The position numbers were made by a program, and so were the translations under genes. From UBA5420 sp964485345 (lineage in GTDB: Bacteria; Bacillota; Limnochordia; Darwinibacteriales; Darwinibacteriaceae): 13,164 nucleotides of DNA. The notes under the pieces are model-generated. The model was given only the letters and a program-made list of their open reading frames with translations. It searched no databases and was not told the DNA's origin. The stretch covers positions 1-13,164 of the forward strand of contig CAZAJB010000059.1 of NCBI GenBank assembly GCA_964485345.1. The letters run 5' to 3'. Numbering within the stretch: the first letter of the stretch is position 1; each line of letters starts with the position of its first letter. Of this stretch, positions 1 through 6,659 are shown piece after piece.

Positions 1-2
1 CT

Positions 3-479
3 GATTTCGCAACGGGGGGAGAGGAACGTTTTTTCCTCTTGGCCGAACATGGCGGGGAGATCGTGGGATCGATCGAGTGTGGCCCAGCGAACGATCTGCT
101 TGTGGCCTGTGCAAAGAATGAATTGCAGGACGTGCCAGAAGTTGGAACGGTGTTTGTCCATCCGCATCATCAACGGCGAGGGTTGGCTTCGCTCCTGCTT
201 AGCACTATGTTCGACGCGCTGTGGCGAAGGAACGTGAAAGAAGTGTGCCTTGATAGTGGATATAAAGAAGCACAGAGAATCTGGACGCACGTGTTTGGAG
301 AGCCCACCTATCTGGCCAAAGACTACTGGGGTGATGGATCCCACCACATGGTTTGGCACATACCGCTAAAAGAGGCTTTAGGACGGTTTTCGTCTCGTTG
401 CGACAGCGTGATCCTTGACGAAAATGGGGATACAGTTAGCCGTTCAGGACTAGAGGCTGACCGACTTTGGGAAGGATGA
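3..479 (+). CDS. GNAT family N-acetyltransferase, 5' end outside window
   Basis: Predicted acetyl-CoA-dependent N-acetyltransferase of the GNAT fold; substrate unknown. The frame is open from base 3, and the residues before the first possible start (TTG at 39) already read like GNAT sequence (EERFFLLAEHGGEIVGSIE), so the true start lies left of the window. The central strand VGTVFVHPHHQRRGLASLLL carries the acetyl-CoA pyrophosphate-binding motif Q-R-R-G-L-A. It is followed by a typical helix-strand stretch (VCLDSGYKEAQRIW) and a C-terminal strand HMVWHIPL. The last ~30 residues (after GRFSSRC) look like a non-conserved tail. The gene converges on the minus-strand hydrolase and the two 3' ends overlap by 44 bp. 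Family is clear; physiological role cannot be told from this fragment. Confidence 0.85.
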   Translation, partial: DFATGGEERFFLLAEHGGEIVGSIECGPANDLLVACAKNELQDVPEVGTVFVHPHHQRRGLASLLLSTMFDALWRRNVKEVCLDSGYKEAQRIWTHVFGEPTYLAKDYWGDGSHHMVWHIPLKEALGRFSSRCDSVILDENGDTVSRSGLEADRLWEG

Positions 480-2010
480 TCTGCACCGTTTTGCCCATTC
501 GCGCTTGCACCATCTGCCGGATTTTATTTGGCTTCTCGGTATGGATGGGGATCAGATAGCGAGGCCTGATCTGTTCCACGAGATTGACGAGTTCGCCTCC
601 TGTCAGATGGCCAGAGGAATGGAAGGAACTCCGAAGTTGGTTCTTCTGAGCAGCATGCCCTAGGTTCTCAATGTTGAAGTGCTTGAGCCACGCTTGGTGC
701 CTTTCTTGGTTTAGCGTCATTTGTTCACTGAACGGTTCTGAGCTGGAGTGAATGTAATGACCCGCCCGGGGTGCGATGTCCACAAGGTTGGGGAGATCAT
801 AGTAGCCGAAACATAGAATGAACTCTCGTTGGGAGCGATGAATCTCGTTTGCTTGGACGATCTTTGCCCCGAACTTTTCGGCCAGAACGCGCTCCCAACC
901 TGCCAACGTCACCTTATTGGATCCGTAAATCCTGAGATGAGGGGAAGCCAGGGGGCTTGGGACATCGGGGACGATTTGTGACAGCGCCTCAAGCAGGTAA
1001 GCATCCTTAAAGGTGATGACGAGTTGGCGTCTTGTATCGATTGCCACTTGATGAAAGATCCACAGGCGTTCAATATTACTCAGTGAGAAATCTGCTATGA
1101 CAAGCCGCTTACTTAGTTCGACCGCGAGGCGAGCGTTTTCGTAGACTGCCGCTTCGGACATGATCCATTCGTTCTCCACATGGGTGCCTTCGCAGATCAG
1201 GGCGAGAGGTTTTAGACGAGCTGCTTCTGCTATGAAGGCGAGCGTCTCACATTTGCGCGAGCCATGCATACGTAGATCGCCAGTGTACACTACCCATCCC
1301 TCTGAGGTTTCAACCGCCCAGGCACCGGATCCTGGAATGGAATGATCGACGGGGAAAAACCGCGTATTTAAAGCTCCTACTCGTCCCCTGTGCACCTGAA
1401 GAGGTACTGCCTGGAGGGCGCGAGACGAAGACGGACTGGCCCAGAACTCCTGCACATGATCTGCAACCCGACCAACCCCCGCGACCATGAACTCCCGCCC
1501 CATGGCGGGCGCTGCGCGATAATGTTTCGAACGCAAGAGCCCCTCCCATGCTTCCTTGGGAACGATGGATGTGGTCTCTGAGTCTACACCACCGTGCGAG
1601 GTGTCTTGACGGGCTTTGGCTATAATAGCTGATGGGAGGCTAGAGTGAATAGGGATCTGGGTTGTGAGGAAGGAAACCATTTGCAGATGATCGCTGTGAG
1701 CGTGTGATAAGAGAACAGCTTGGGGCTTAACGTCCTTGAAGTCCTCTCGATAACATTGATCCCAGAGGTTTACATCGGGCGGCACAAGGTCATCCCGGTA
1801 TACCCCGGGGATCGGTGGAAGTAGCCCAGTGGTCAAGTAATCTACCAGGCCGAAGGCACTGCGGGGCCGAAGGAACTCATCGAAAAATCGGGACCGCGTG
1901 GAGTAGTTCAAGCCAAAGTCAAAGAAAACCCCTGTCCCATCTGCAGATAGGTAGATTTTGTTTCCGCCAATGCAATGGGACCCATCGAAGACAATCAGTT
2001 GTACAGACAA
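436..2010 (-). CDS. Beta-CASP metallo-beta-lactamase-fold hydrolase (RNase J-like)
   Basis: Predicted zinc-dependent nuclease-type hydrolase. Residue numbers here count from the ATG at 2031. The metal site is S-H-A-H-S-D-H (H110, H112, D114, H115), followed by PVDHS (D229, H230) and YTGDL (D252). The beta-CASP part has LICEGT (motif A, E281), HSSGH (motif B, H475) and IPIHTE (motif C, H497). Histidine in motif C is the state known in RNase J/CPSF-type enzymes, whereas SNM1/Pso2 DNA nucleases have Val there, so RNA processing is somewhat favoured; activity is not shown. I chose a TTG start at 2010 (524 aa) because GGGAGG lies 7 nt before it, while the ATG at 2031 has no purine-rich site upstream. 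The gene follows yolD and the Y-family polymerase on the same strand after a ~76 nt gap, so it may be the third gene of their operon. Confidence 0.88.
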   Translation of the reverse strand: MSVQLIVFDGSHCIGGNKIYLSADGTGVFFDFGLNYSTRSRFFDEFLRPRSAFGLVDYLTTGLLPPIPGVYRDDLVPPDVNLWDQCYREDFKDVKPQAVLLSHAHSDHLQMVSFLTTQIPIHSSLPSAIIAKARQDTSHGGVDSETTSIVPKEAWEGLLRSKHYRAAPAMGREFMVAGVGRVADHVQEFWASPSSSRALQAVPLQVHRGRVGALNTRFFPVDHSIPGSGAWAVETSEGWVVYTGDLRMHGSRKCETLAFIAEAARLKPLALICEGTHVENEWIMSEAAVYENARLAVELSKRLVIADFSLSNIERLWIFHQVAIDTRRQLVITFKDAYLLEALSQIVPDVPSPLASPHLRIYGSNKVTLAGWERVLAEKFGAKIVQANEIHRSQREFILCFGYYDLPNLVDIAPRAGHYIHSSSEPFSEQMTLNQERHQAWLKHFNIENLGHAAQKNQLRSSFHSSGHLTGGELVNLVEQIRPRYLIPIHTEKPNKIRQMVQARMGKTVQIILPKVGQPLVLNG

Positions 2011-2016
2011 ATTCAA

Positions 2017-2024
2017 TCCCTCCC
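2017..2024 (-). promoter_or_regulatory. Ribosome binding site that supports the TTG start of the beta-CASP gene
   Basis: Minus-strand GGGAGGGA ends 6 nt before the TTG at 2010-2008. It lies inside the longer frame that begins with ATG at 2031, as codons 3-5 of that frame. The region before that ATG (CTCTCGGCCATAAA) has no Shine-Dalgarno match, so initiation at TTG is the better reading. Confidence 0.55.
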
Positions 2025-2086
2025 GTTCCATTTTATGGCCGAGAGGGACTAACTAGAACAAAGGATGCAGCGGTGATCGACGCATA

Positions 2087-2503
2087 TTAATCGTGCCAAG
2101 AGCGCACCTCGACGCTGATGATGTCCTCCATAGGGATCGCTGATCCGTCGGTCAGCATGACAAGCCCTTCATACTCATCTATTCTTTTGCCTCTACCAAT
2201 TGTAGTGACATAGGCGCCGCCCTGTTTTTTGGCATCTGGCCGAAAATAGGTAATCTCCATTTCGGGCTGCCCTGTGATCCGGTCTGCTATCATGCGTAGT
2301 GTTTCGTTTATAGCATCTTTCAGATACTCGTCTAACTCGATTCTTTTATCCGTTAATCTAGCGGTTTCTTTGACGGCGGCCTCATAGCCGGAGAGTGCCG
2401 CGAAGGGAGCAAACTGGGCGGCCCGATTCAACGGCGCCATGGGCGGCCGCGTCGGCGAAATAGGGCGAGGTAGATTGATGATATCGTCATAAGAATCCGT
2501 CAT
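2087..2503 (-). CDS. YolD-like family protein, partner of the Y-family polymerase
   Basis: A 138-aa YolD-like protein. The N-terminal RPPMAPLNRAAQFAPFAAL is the recognisable conserved block (M..RA.QFAPF.AL.GYE), followed by a helical middle (KETARLTDKRIELDEYLKDAIN). The C-terminal half is beta-rich and ends in a segment containing ISVEV, typical of the family. YolD proteins are regularly encoded directly after UvrX/YqjW-type polymerases in Firmicutes and have been proposed to replace UmuD-like functions; the biochemical role remains unsettled. The ATG overlaps the polymerase stop codon (ATGA), so translational coupling is likely and expression should follow the SOS promoter upstream of the polymerase. 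Confidence 0.9.
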   Translation of the reverse strand: MTDSYDDIINLPRPISPTRPPMAPLNRAAQFAPFAALSGYEAAVKETARLTDKRIELDEYLKDAINETLRMIADRITGQPEMEITYFRPDAKKQGGAYVTTIGRGKRIDEYEGLVMLTDGSAIPMEDIISVEVRSWHD

Positions 2504-4011
2504 GCCTTGTGCCCTCCAATCTGCTGATTGCGATCGATGGTGGTGGCCCCTTCCTCTAGGTTCATTCCCTTTAAGAGGGCGTTCTTGCCGTACTTCTGCC
2601 TGATGGCTAGGGCTGCTTCTTGCACTTTCCTCTCCCGTTTTAGCTCGGCGTCTTCTTGGTTCTGTACCCCATAGTCCGTAAATAAACTAAGCTGCTGAAA
2701 GTTCCCCTTCTTCTGCACGGTCTCCTCGTCCAGGACGTGGTTTGCTGCAAGGTTCACTCTTCTCACCAAAAGATGCTTGTCAACAATACGGTCGAAGAGT
2801 TCCATTACGGCGCCTAGAATTAGCTTCGTGGAGGAGGTGTATCGGTCGAGATTGATACTGCCGCTAGCCTGTTTCGGGATCGAGCGGCCGTAGCTATCGG
2901 TGGTAATGGTACCCTGATACGACTCTCGTCTGGCCTCATCCCTGAGGTTTTCAATATCGTATCCCACCGTCAGGACGATTTGGTCGGTCAACAGTTTCTT
3001 TTCTACCAAGTCCAGTACCAGGAGTTCCGTCATTTCGCGGGCAATCAGCTTGGCTTTTTGAAAGCAATAGGGAGCTGGCAAGACCTGCCCAGTACCCATA
3101 CTCTTTGAGCTAGGTTGGTAGGCTTTGATCTCGGCTATTGTGCAAGACTCCCATCCCCAGGCATGGTCAATCAAGAGCTCTGCGTTGATGCCAAAGAGCT
3201 TGTAGAGCAAGTCCTCGTTCTGAGGGTCTGAAGGCTTGCCCAGGGAGCATCTGGCGATATCGCCCATAGTGTAAAGCCCGTGATCCTCAAGCTTTTTGGC
3301 ATAGCCTTTGCCCACACGCCAGAAGTCTGTGAGGGGCCGGTGTTTCCAGAGAAGATGGCGGAAGCTCATCTCATCGAGCTCGGCGATGCGGGTACCGTTT
3401 TCGTCGGCCGGAATATGCTTGGCCACGATATCCATGGCAATCTTGCTCAGATAGAGATTTGTGCCAATTCCTGCGGTGGCCGTAATCCCCGTTGTGTTGA
3501 GAACGTCCGAAATTACGTTCGCCGTAAATTCCCGAGCAGATAGATTGTGCATGGTCAAATAACGGGTGGCGTCAAAGAATACCTCATCGATAGAATAGAC
3601 ATGAATATCTTCGGGAGCCACGTACTTTAGGTAGATCCCGTAGATCTGCGTGCTGTAGTCGATGTAGCGTGCCATCCTGGGAGGAGCCACAATATAGTCC
3701 AGCGCCAGATGCGGGGAGGATCGTAGTTCTGTGTCGTTGTATGAGAATCCAGAAGGCGCTCCTCCCCGAGCTTTGCGGCGCCGTTCTGCATTGACCTCTC
3801 TGACCTTGTGCACGACCTCAAATAGCCTCGGTCTACCAGAAATGCCATGGGCTTTGAGGGAGGGAGAAACGGCGAGGCAGATGGTCTTGTGGGTGCGGCT
3901 GGCATCGGCCACAACAAGGTTCGTGGTCAATGGATCCAGACCTCGTTCGATGCATTCGACTGAAGCGTAAAAGGACTTCAAATCAATCGCGACATAGGTT
4001 CTGTTCTCCAT
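2500..4011 (-). CDS. Y-family translesion DNA polymerase (UvrX/YqjW-like, UmuC/DinB superfamily)
   Basis: Predicted error-prone DNA polymerase for lesion bypass. The start shows the first catalytic Asp and the steric-gate region (V-A-I-D10-L-K-S-F14-Y15-A-S-V-E), and the second metal-binding pair is Y-S-I-D142-E143-V-F-F-D. The helix-hairpin part IGTNLYLSKIAMDIVAKH and the thumb region FWRVGKGYAKKLEDHGLYTM follow; the C-terminal little-finger half ends in a basic tail. The length of 503 aa is longer than DinB (~350-400 aa) and fits UvrX/YqjW-type enzymes, some of which sit on prophages or mobile elements. AAGGAGG lies upstream, but 16 nt from the ATG, which is unusually far; I see no better start. 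It is coupled to yolD by a 4-nt overlap and preceded by a LexA box, so SOS induction is expected. Confidence 0.93.
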   Translation of the reverse strand: MENRTYVAIDLKSFYASVECIERGLDPLTTNLVVADASRTHKTICLAVSPSLKAHGISGRPRLFEVVHKVREVNAERRRKARGGAPSGFSYNDTELRSSPHLALDYIVAPPRMARYIDYSTQIYGIYLKYVAPEDIHVYSIDEVFFDATRYLTMHNLSAREFTANVISDVLNTTGITATAGIGTNLYLSKIAMDIVAKHIPADENGTRIAELDEMSFRHLLWKHRPLTDFWRVGKGYAKKLEDHGLYTMGDIARCSLGKPSDPQNEDLLYKLFGINAELLIDHAWGWESCTIAEIKAYQPSSKSMGTGQVLPAPYCFQKAKLIAREMTELLVLDLVEKKLLTDQIVLTVGYDIENLRDEARRESYQGTITTDSYGRSIPKQASGSINLDRYTSSTKLILGAVMELFDRIVDKHLLVRRVNLAANHVLDEETVQKKGNFQQLSLFTDYGVQNQEDAELKRERKVQEAALAIRQKYGKNALLKGMNLEEGATTIDRNQQIGGHKA

Positions 4012-4041
4012 GCTCGTTTTTTGACTGCCTCCTTACACAAT

Positions 4042-4061
4042 ATTCTATCCCTATTCTACCA
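4042..4061 (-). promoter_or_regulatory. Probable -10 region of the polymerase operon
   Basis: Minus-strand TGGTAGAAT (4061-4053) is an extended -10 element. A second TAGAAT lies at 4047-4042. No good -35 is visible: the best-spaced hexamer (GTTCCA or TTCCAT, 16-17 nt upstream) is poor and lies inside or at the edge of the SOS box. LexA binding there would cover the -35 region. This is a pattern match, not a mapped start. Confidence 0.5.
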
Positions 4062-4076
4062 CATTTTGAGCAAAAT

Positions 4077-4090
4077 GGAACATAAGTTCT
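4077..4090 (-). promoter_or_regulatory. LexA/DinR (SOS) operator
   Basis: The sequence GGAACATAAGTTCT contains a perfect GAAC-N4-GTTC core, the Gram-positive LexA (DinR) operator CGAAC-N4-GTTCG with only the outer bases changed. It overlaps the expected -35 region of the polymerase-yolD operon, the usual place for repression. UvrX/YqjW-type genes are known SOS targets in Bacillus, so the site makes sense. Confidence 0.8.
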
Positions 4091-4111
4091 CGGAGGCCAA
4101 GTAGTAAGTAA

Positions 4112-4288
4112 TGGATGATTGCCATAGCGCAGGGGCTTTCTTTCCTTGGCAGAATACCCTTTGATTCGCATATGGTTACGGCAGTGAATCAAGGGCGTTC
4201 TATTGTTGAGACGCACTGTCAAGCAGGGGAGGCGGTTAGGTTACTTTATGAGAAGGTGATGAAGCTTCTGTTTACGCGTAAGATATGA
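4112..4288 (+). pseudogene. C-terminal remnant of a ParA/MinD (Mrp/NifH-type) P-loop ATPase
   Basis: The frame is open from after a TAA at 4109 to a TGA at 4286. It encodes FLGRIPFD (4142-4165) followed by MVTAVNQGRSIVE, then a helical end (AGEAVRLLYEKVMKLL). This is the conserved C-terminal pattern 'hLG.IPfD..hh.a...G.shve' of MinD/Mrp ATPases, including those with an inserted ferredoxin domain. Only ~57 of ~280 residues remain; Walker A, Walker B and any ferredoxin insert are missing. It ends 21 nt before the NifX-like gene. MinD-ferredoxin ATPases and NifX/MTH1175 proteins are often neighbours, so this is the stump of a former operon partner. The break lies just beside the SOS box, which suggests that arrival of the polymerase cassette, or a deletion, removed the 5' part. 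Confidence 0.72.
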
Positions 4289-4309
4289 GATAATTGGAGG
4301 TATGAACGG

Positions 4310-4666
4310 ATGAAAATTGCTGTGGCAACCGAAAAGGAAATGGTGACCGAGCATTTTGGTCATTGCCAAGGTTTCATGATTTTTGACACGGAGAAGAAGG
4401 GGATCGTGCGAAGCGAAATGGTGCCCAATCCCGGGCATAAACCTGGTTTCTTACCCCGCTTTTTAGCTGATCTAGGAGTGGATACCATCATCTCAGGGGG
4501 TATGGGTAGCGCTGCTGTCGAACTCTTTAATCGGAACAATATTGAAGTCATTGTCGGAATCGAGGGGAGTACACAAGCGGCCGTGGAAAGCTATCTTGAA
4601 GGTAACCTCAAATCTACTGGTTCTGTTTGCCATGAACACAAGCATGAAGGGGAGCAGGATGACTGA
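4310..4666 (+). CDS. NifX/NifB-type dinitrogenase iron-molybdenum cofactor family protein (MTH1175-like)
   Basis: An intact 118-aa member of the Fe-Mo-cofactor biosynthesis domain family (NifX, NafY, C-terminal NifB, MTH1175). The sequence opens MKIAVATEKEMVTEHFGHC, in which H-F-G-H is the usual family signature. It continues with a beta-alpha core (FLADLGVDTIISGGMGSAAVELF) and NIEVIVGIEGSTQAAVESYLEG. The C-terminal CHEHKHEGEQDD is a short His/Cys/acid tail that could bind metal (inference). Stand-alone members of this type occur in many non-diazotrophic anaerobes and are thought to carry or bind Fe-S/metal clusters; no nif genes are seen here. GGAGG lies 9 nt before the ATG. Its former operon partner is the ATPase remnant directly upstream. 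Confidence 0.9.
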   Translation: MKIAVATEKEMVTEHFGHCQGFMIFDTEKKGIVRSEMVPNPGHKPGFLPRFLADLGVDTIISGGMGSAAVELFNRNNIEVIVGIEGSTQAAVESYLEGNLKSTGSVCHEHKHEGEQDD

Positions 4667-4718
4667 AAAAAAAGACATGTTTGATCGTCCGTTTCCCCTC
4701 GGGATGATTGCCATTTGA
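4659..4718 (+). CDS. 19-codon open frame overlapping the nifX-like stop (possible remnant)
   Basis: The ATG at 4659 overlaps the nifX-like stop (ATGACTGA) and has GGGGAGCAGG just upstream, a good translational-coupling layout. The frame (MTEKKDMFDRPFPLGMIAI) stops after 19 residues. I recognise no family. It could be the start of a lost third gene in the operon or chance; the bases that follow contain no continuing open frame that I can join to it. Confidence 0.25.
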   Translation: MTEKKDMFDRPFPLGMIAI

Positions 4719-4849
4719 GACATCATCCTTTTTCGTGTTAGTAGGCCTAGAGGCAAACGGGCAGATTAATAAGGCTGAGAACATGCTGTTTCGAAAGTTC
4801 AACCCAGCAGATTCTAGAAAGAAGACACGAATCTACCAGGAGGTACTGT

Positions 4850-5431
4850 GTGACGAGATTTGAAGAGATTAAGCGAGAGATTATGGCGGATCCAATGAAC
4901 CAGGACTATACAAAACGGGGAATTCCACCTCTATTCAAGGCGTCAGAACAGGCTCGCATTATTATCGTGGGGCAAGCACCAGGTCGCAAAGCAGAAGAAA
5001 CACGGTTGTTTTGGAATGATCCAAGCGGCGATCGACTCCGTGATTGGCTGGGCGTATCTCGCGAGCAGTTTTATGGCTCGGAGTGCATCGCCCAGTTGCC
5101 GATGGATTTTTACTATCCTGGTAAAGCCAAAACAGGGGACAATCCCCCTCGTAAAGGGTTTGCGGAGAAATGGCATCCGCATTTCGTAAGAGCAATGCCC
5201 AACATTGAAACGATCCTGCTAGTTGGGAGTTATGCTCAGAAGTACTATTTGGGCGAGAGGCGTAAAGGAAATCTAACGGAAACGGTAAAAGGCTTCCGCG
5301 AGTACCTACCACAATTCCTGCCATTGGTGCATCCCTCTCCCTTGAACCATGGCTGGCTAAATCGTAATCCCTGGTTTGAACATGATGTGATCCCTGTTTT
5401 GAGACAAATGACATCGTCATTGTGCTTCTAG
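4850..5431 (+). CDS. Uracil-DNA glycosylase family protein
   Basis: A 193-aa protein of the uracil-DNA glycosylase superfamily, predicted to excise uracil or related damaged bases from DNA. The visible motifs are motif 1 IIIVGQAPGRKAEETR (G-Q-A-P-G at residues 41-45), a following FWNDPSGDRLRDWLGV segment and motif 2 VHPSPLN (161-166), in the order seen in family-4-like and related UDGs. The four Cys of a Fe-S cluster typical of family 4 are not evident, so it may belong to the simpler subfamily annotated only as 'UDG family'; activity is untested. GTG start at 4850 with AGGAGG 6 nt upstream. A weak terminator follows. With the polymerase block nearby it adds to a DNA-repair theme, but it has its own upstream region and no SOS box that I can see. 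Confidence 0.85.
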   Translation: MTRFEEIKREIMADPMNQDYTKRGIPPLFKASEQARIIIVGQAPGRKAEETRLFWNDPSGDRLRDWLGVSREQFYGSECIAQLPMDFYYPGKAKTGDNPPRKGFAEKWHPHFVRAMPNIETILLVGSYAQKYYLGERRKGNLTETVKGFREYLPQFLPLVHPSPLNHGWLNRNPWFEHDVIPVLRQMTSSLCF

Positions 5432-5477
5432 TCTCGGTGGCGATCTTGGGCGAAGGGACAAGTCTGAAAAATACTAA

Positions 5478-5508
5478 AACCCCAGCTAAACTGGGTTCAT
5501 TTTATTGT
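5478..5508 (+). terminator. Weak rho-independent terminator after the UDG-family gene
   Basis: CCCAG (5481-5485) pairs with CTGGG (5491-5495) around a 5-nt CTAAA loop, with an A run before (ACTAAAA) and a T-rich run after (TTCATTTTATT). The short stem makes it modest, but the placement ~50 nt after the stop codon is right. Confidence 0.55.
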
Positions 5509-6135
5509 GTGGCGCCTCATGATAATGGCTACAGGGAGGACGCAGCGGGGTAAGTGTGGAAGAACGCTACCACCAATAATCTGACCGAAACAGGAGGGTC
5601 GTAGTCATGCCCAGGCCAGGCCCTCTAAGTCGGGGAACTGGATTCTCGCTATGAACGATCACGCTCGCTCTTGATTGCTGCCATGGGTGAAGCCGAAATC
5701 CACGCTCGTGGTGAAAGACTAGGCATTCGGACCAGAAACCCCAAAGAGAAAATTGAGCAGGCATTCAAAGGCTTGGTTGAACTCCTGTACAAGCACCGTA
5801 ACTATATTCAGGAGTTCATTTCTAGCGTAGACTGTGGATGAATCTGAAATCAAGAAGTTTGCGGTGGCCCAAACTATGGTGCGTAAGAATTATCAAAAAG
5901 GACCTGAAGATAATCCCGTCTCGCAGATAAGATCCGGTCAACGTAAAGAACTGCATCTATATGCCGGTAAAATACCATGTAATTCTCGGAGATTACAAAA
6001 CGGGAATCGTTATCTATATCCACTAGTGAGGAACGACGGGCGGCCATGTCAGGAAAATTGGAGCTCCAACTGCTACATCATGTAGTTCCTTGGAATAATT
6101 CCGTAAATTGGATATGGGCTTGATATTCGGCATGA
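5506..6135. other. Region without a recognisable gene; short decayed frames
   Basis: About 630 bases between the UDG-family terminator and the ferredoxin-like fragment. The plus strand holds several short frames that break each other: a 52-aa frame (5683-5841, listed separately), a GTG-started frame 5834-6085 overlapping its stop, and a 21-aa frame at 5961. The GTG frame begins plausibly (DESEIKKFAVAQTMVRKNYQK) but soon loses protein-like character. I see no RNA gene, no clear promoter and no IS end here. The pattern suggests frameshifted remains of one or two genes. Confidence 0.4.
5683..5841 (+). CDS. Hypothetical 52-aa helical protein or gene remnant
   Basis: ATG at 5683 to TGA at 5839. 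The product is charged and helical (EIHARGERLGIRTRNPKEK, then QAFKGLVELLYKHRNYIQEF). The same frame is open upstream back to a TAA at 5626 and reads convincingly like protein (VGELDSRYERSRSLLIAAM), so the visible ATG may be internal to a longer broken gene. No Shine-Dalgarno sequence precedes the ATG. I do not recognise a family. Confidence 0.3.
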   Translation: MGEAEIHARGERLGIRTRNPKEKIEQAFKGLVELLYKHRNYIQEFISSVDCG

Positions 6136-6504
6136 GATCTCCTCCTTCTGCTCTGTCTCTGCCCTTATTATATCGGCTGCCGCATGTGCCTGCAGTATTG
6201 TCAATTTGGCGCGATAGAATATTCTGTTGGGCTGCAACGTTGCTATATCAATGTGAACAAATGTTATGGGTGTGGGCTTTGCCGGGTAGGCTGCAGGAAG
6301 GATGCGATTGTTCTCCGAGAAAAGTACCCGGATTCCCTAAGACTACATGACGTAACCCCCCAAAGCATGAGAAAGTTTGAGAGAGTTTGCATAGTGGCCT
6401 ATGACGTTCTTTTGTACGAAGACCCTTTTCATGGTAAAATAAGAATGTGGCTTGCTGTCATACAGGAACTAAAGCCAGAGAAGAATCAGAGAATAAGAAA
6501 ATGA
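6136..6504 (+). pseudogene. Fragment of a 2x[4Fe-4S] ferredoxin-type protein
   Basis: The frame is open from after a TGA at 6133 to a TGA at 6502. The recognisable part runs 6166-6345. The first cluster motif reads Y-I-G-C-R-M-C-L-Q-Y-C, where family members have C-I-G-C-x-x-C-x-x-x-C-P: the first Cys is Tyr (TAT, one base from TGT) and the Pro is Gln. The second motif C-Y-G-C-G-L-C-R-V-G-C is complete. About 15 hydrophobic residues before the motif (LLLLLCLCP) and the tail after LHDVTP are not ferredoxin-like. With no credible start (the first ATG, 6184, lies inside the first motif), a lost ligand and a stray tail, I read it as a decayed fragment of a dicluster Fe-S protein, perhaps originally a domain of a larger oxidoreductase. 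Confidence 0.6.
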
Positions 6505-6516
6505 TGAACTTGTGTT

Positions 6517-6621
6517 TGGGTGATGTTCACGGCGCACAATACTATGCTTACCTCATTAAGGGAGTTAAGCGAAGACGGAAAAGCTGGAATAATTGATTGG
6601 GTTTTTGAGCACAAAAATTGA
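6517..6621 (+). pseudogene. 3' remnant of a second rifampin ADP-ribosyltransferase (arr) copy
   Basis: The frame 6538-6597 reads NTMLTSLRELSEDGKAGIID and matches the last 19 residues of the intact Arr encoded at 10378-10794 (NMHASLRKLREDGKAVIID) at 13 positions. The DNA also aligns without gaps over at least 60 bases, and similarity reaches past the stop (TGAGTTTGTGAGC versus TGGGTTTTTGAGC), with GGACACTT shared further on. The original TGA stop is TGG here, so the frame reads on seven more codons to a TGA at 6619. The N-terminal ~105 residues, with the active site, are missing. It is a diverged paralogue remnant, not a recent copy. Confidence 0.75.
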
Positions 6622-6659
6622 ATTCTAGGGACACTTCACCCTAAATGATGGGGGTCAAT

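Noticed and set aside
3983..4222. 79-codon minus-strand frame over the polymerase start and the ATPase stump.
   Set aside because: It crosses the promoter, the SOS box and the polymerase start in another frame, and the stump on the plus strand explains the sequence better.
4113..4714. 13-nt direct repeat GGATGATTGCCAT at 4113-4125 and 4702-4714 flanking the ATPase stump and nifX-like gene.
   Set aside because: A 13-mer match is expected about once by chance in a window of this size, and no element structure lies between the copies.
5567..5764. 65-codon minus-strand frame in the unassigned region.
   Set aside because: No ribosome site and no recognisable sequence; the plus-strand frame over the same bases is more protein-like.
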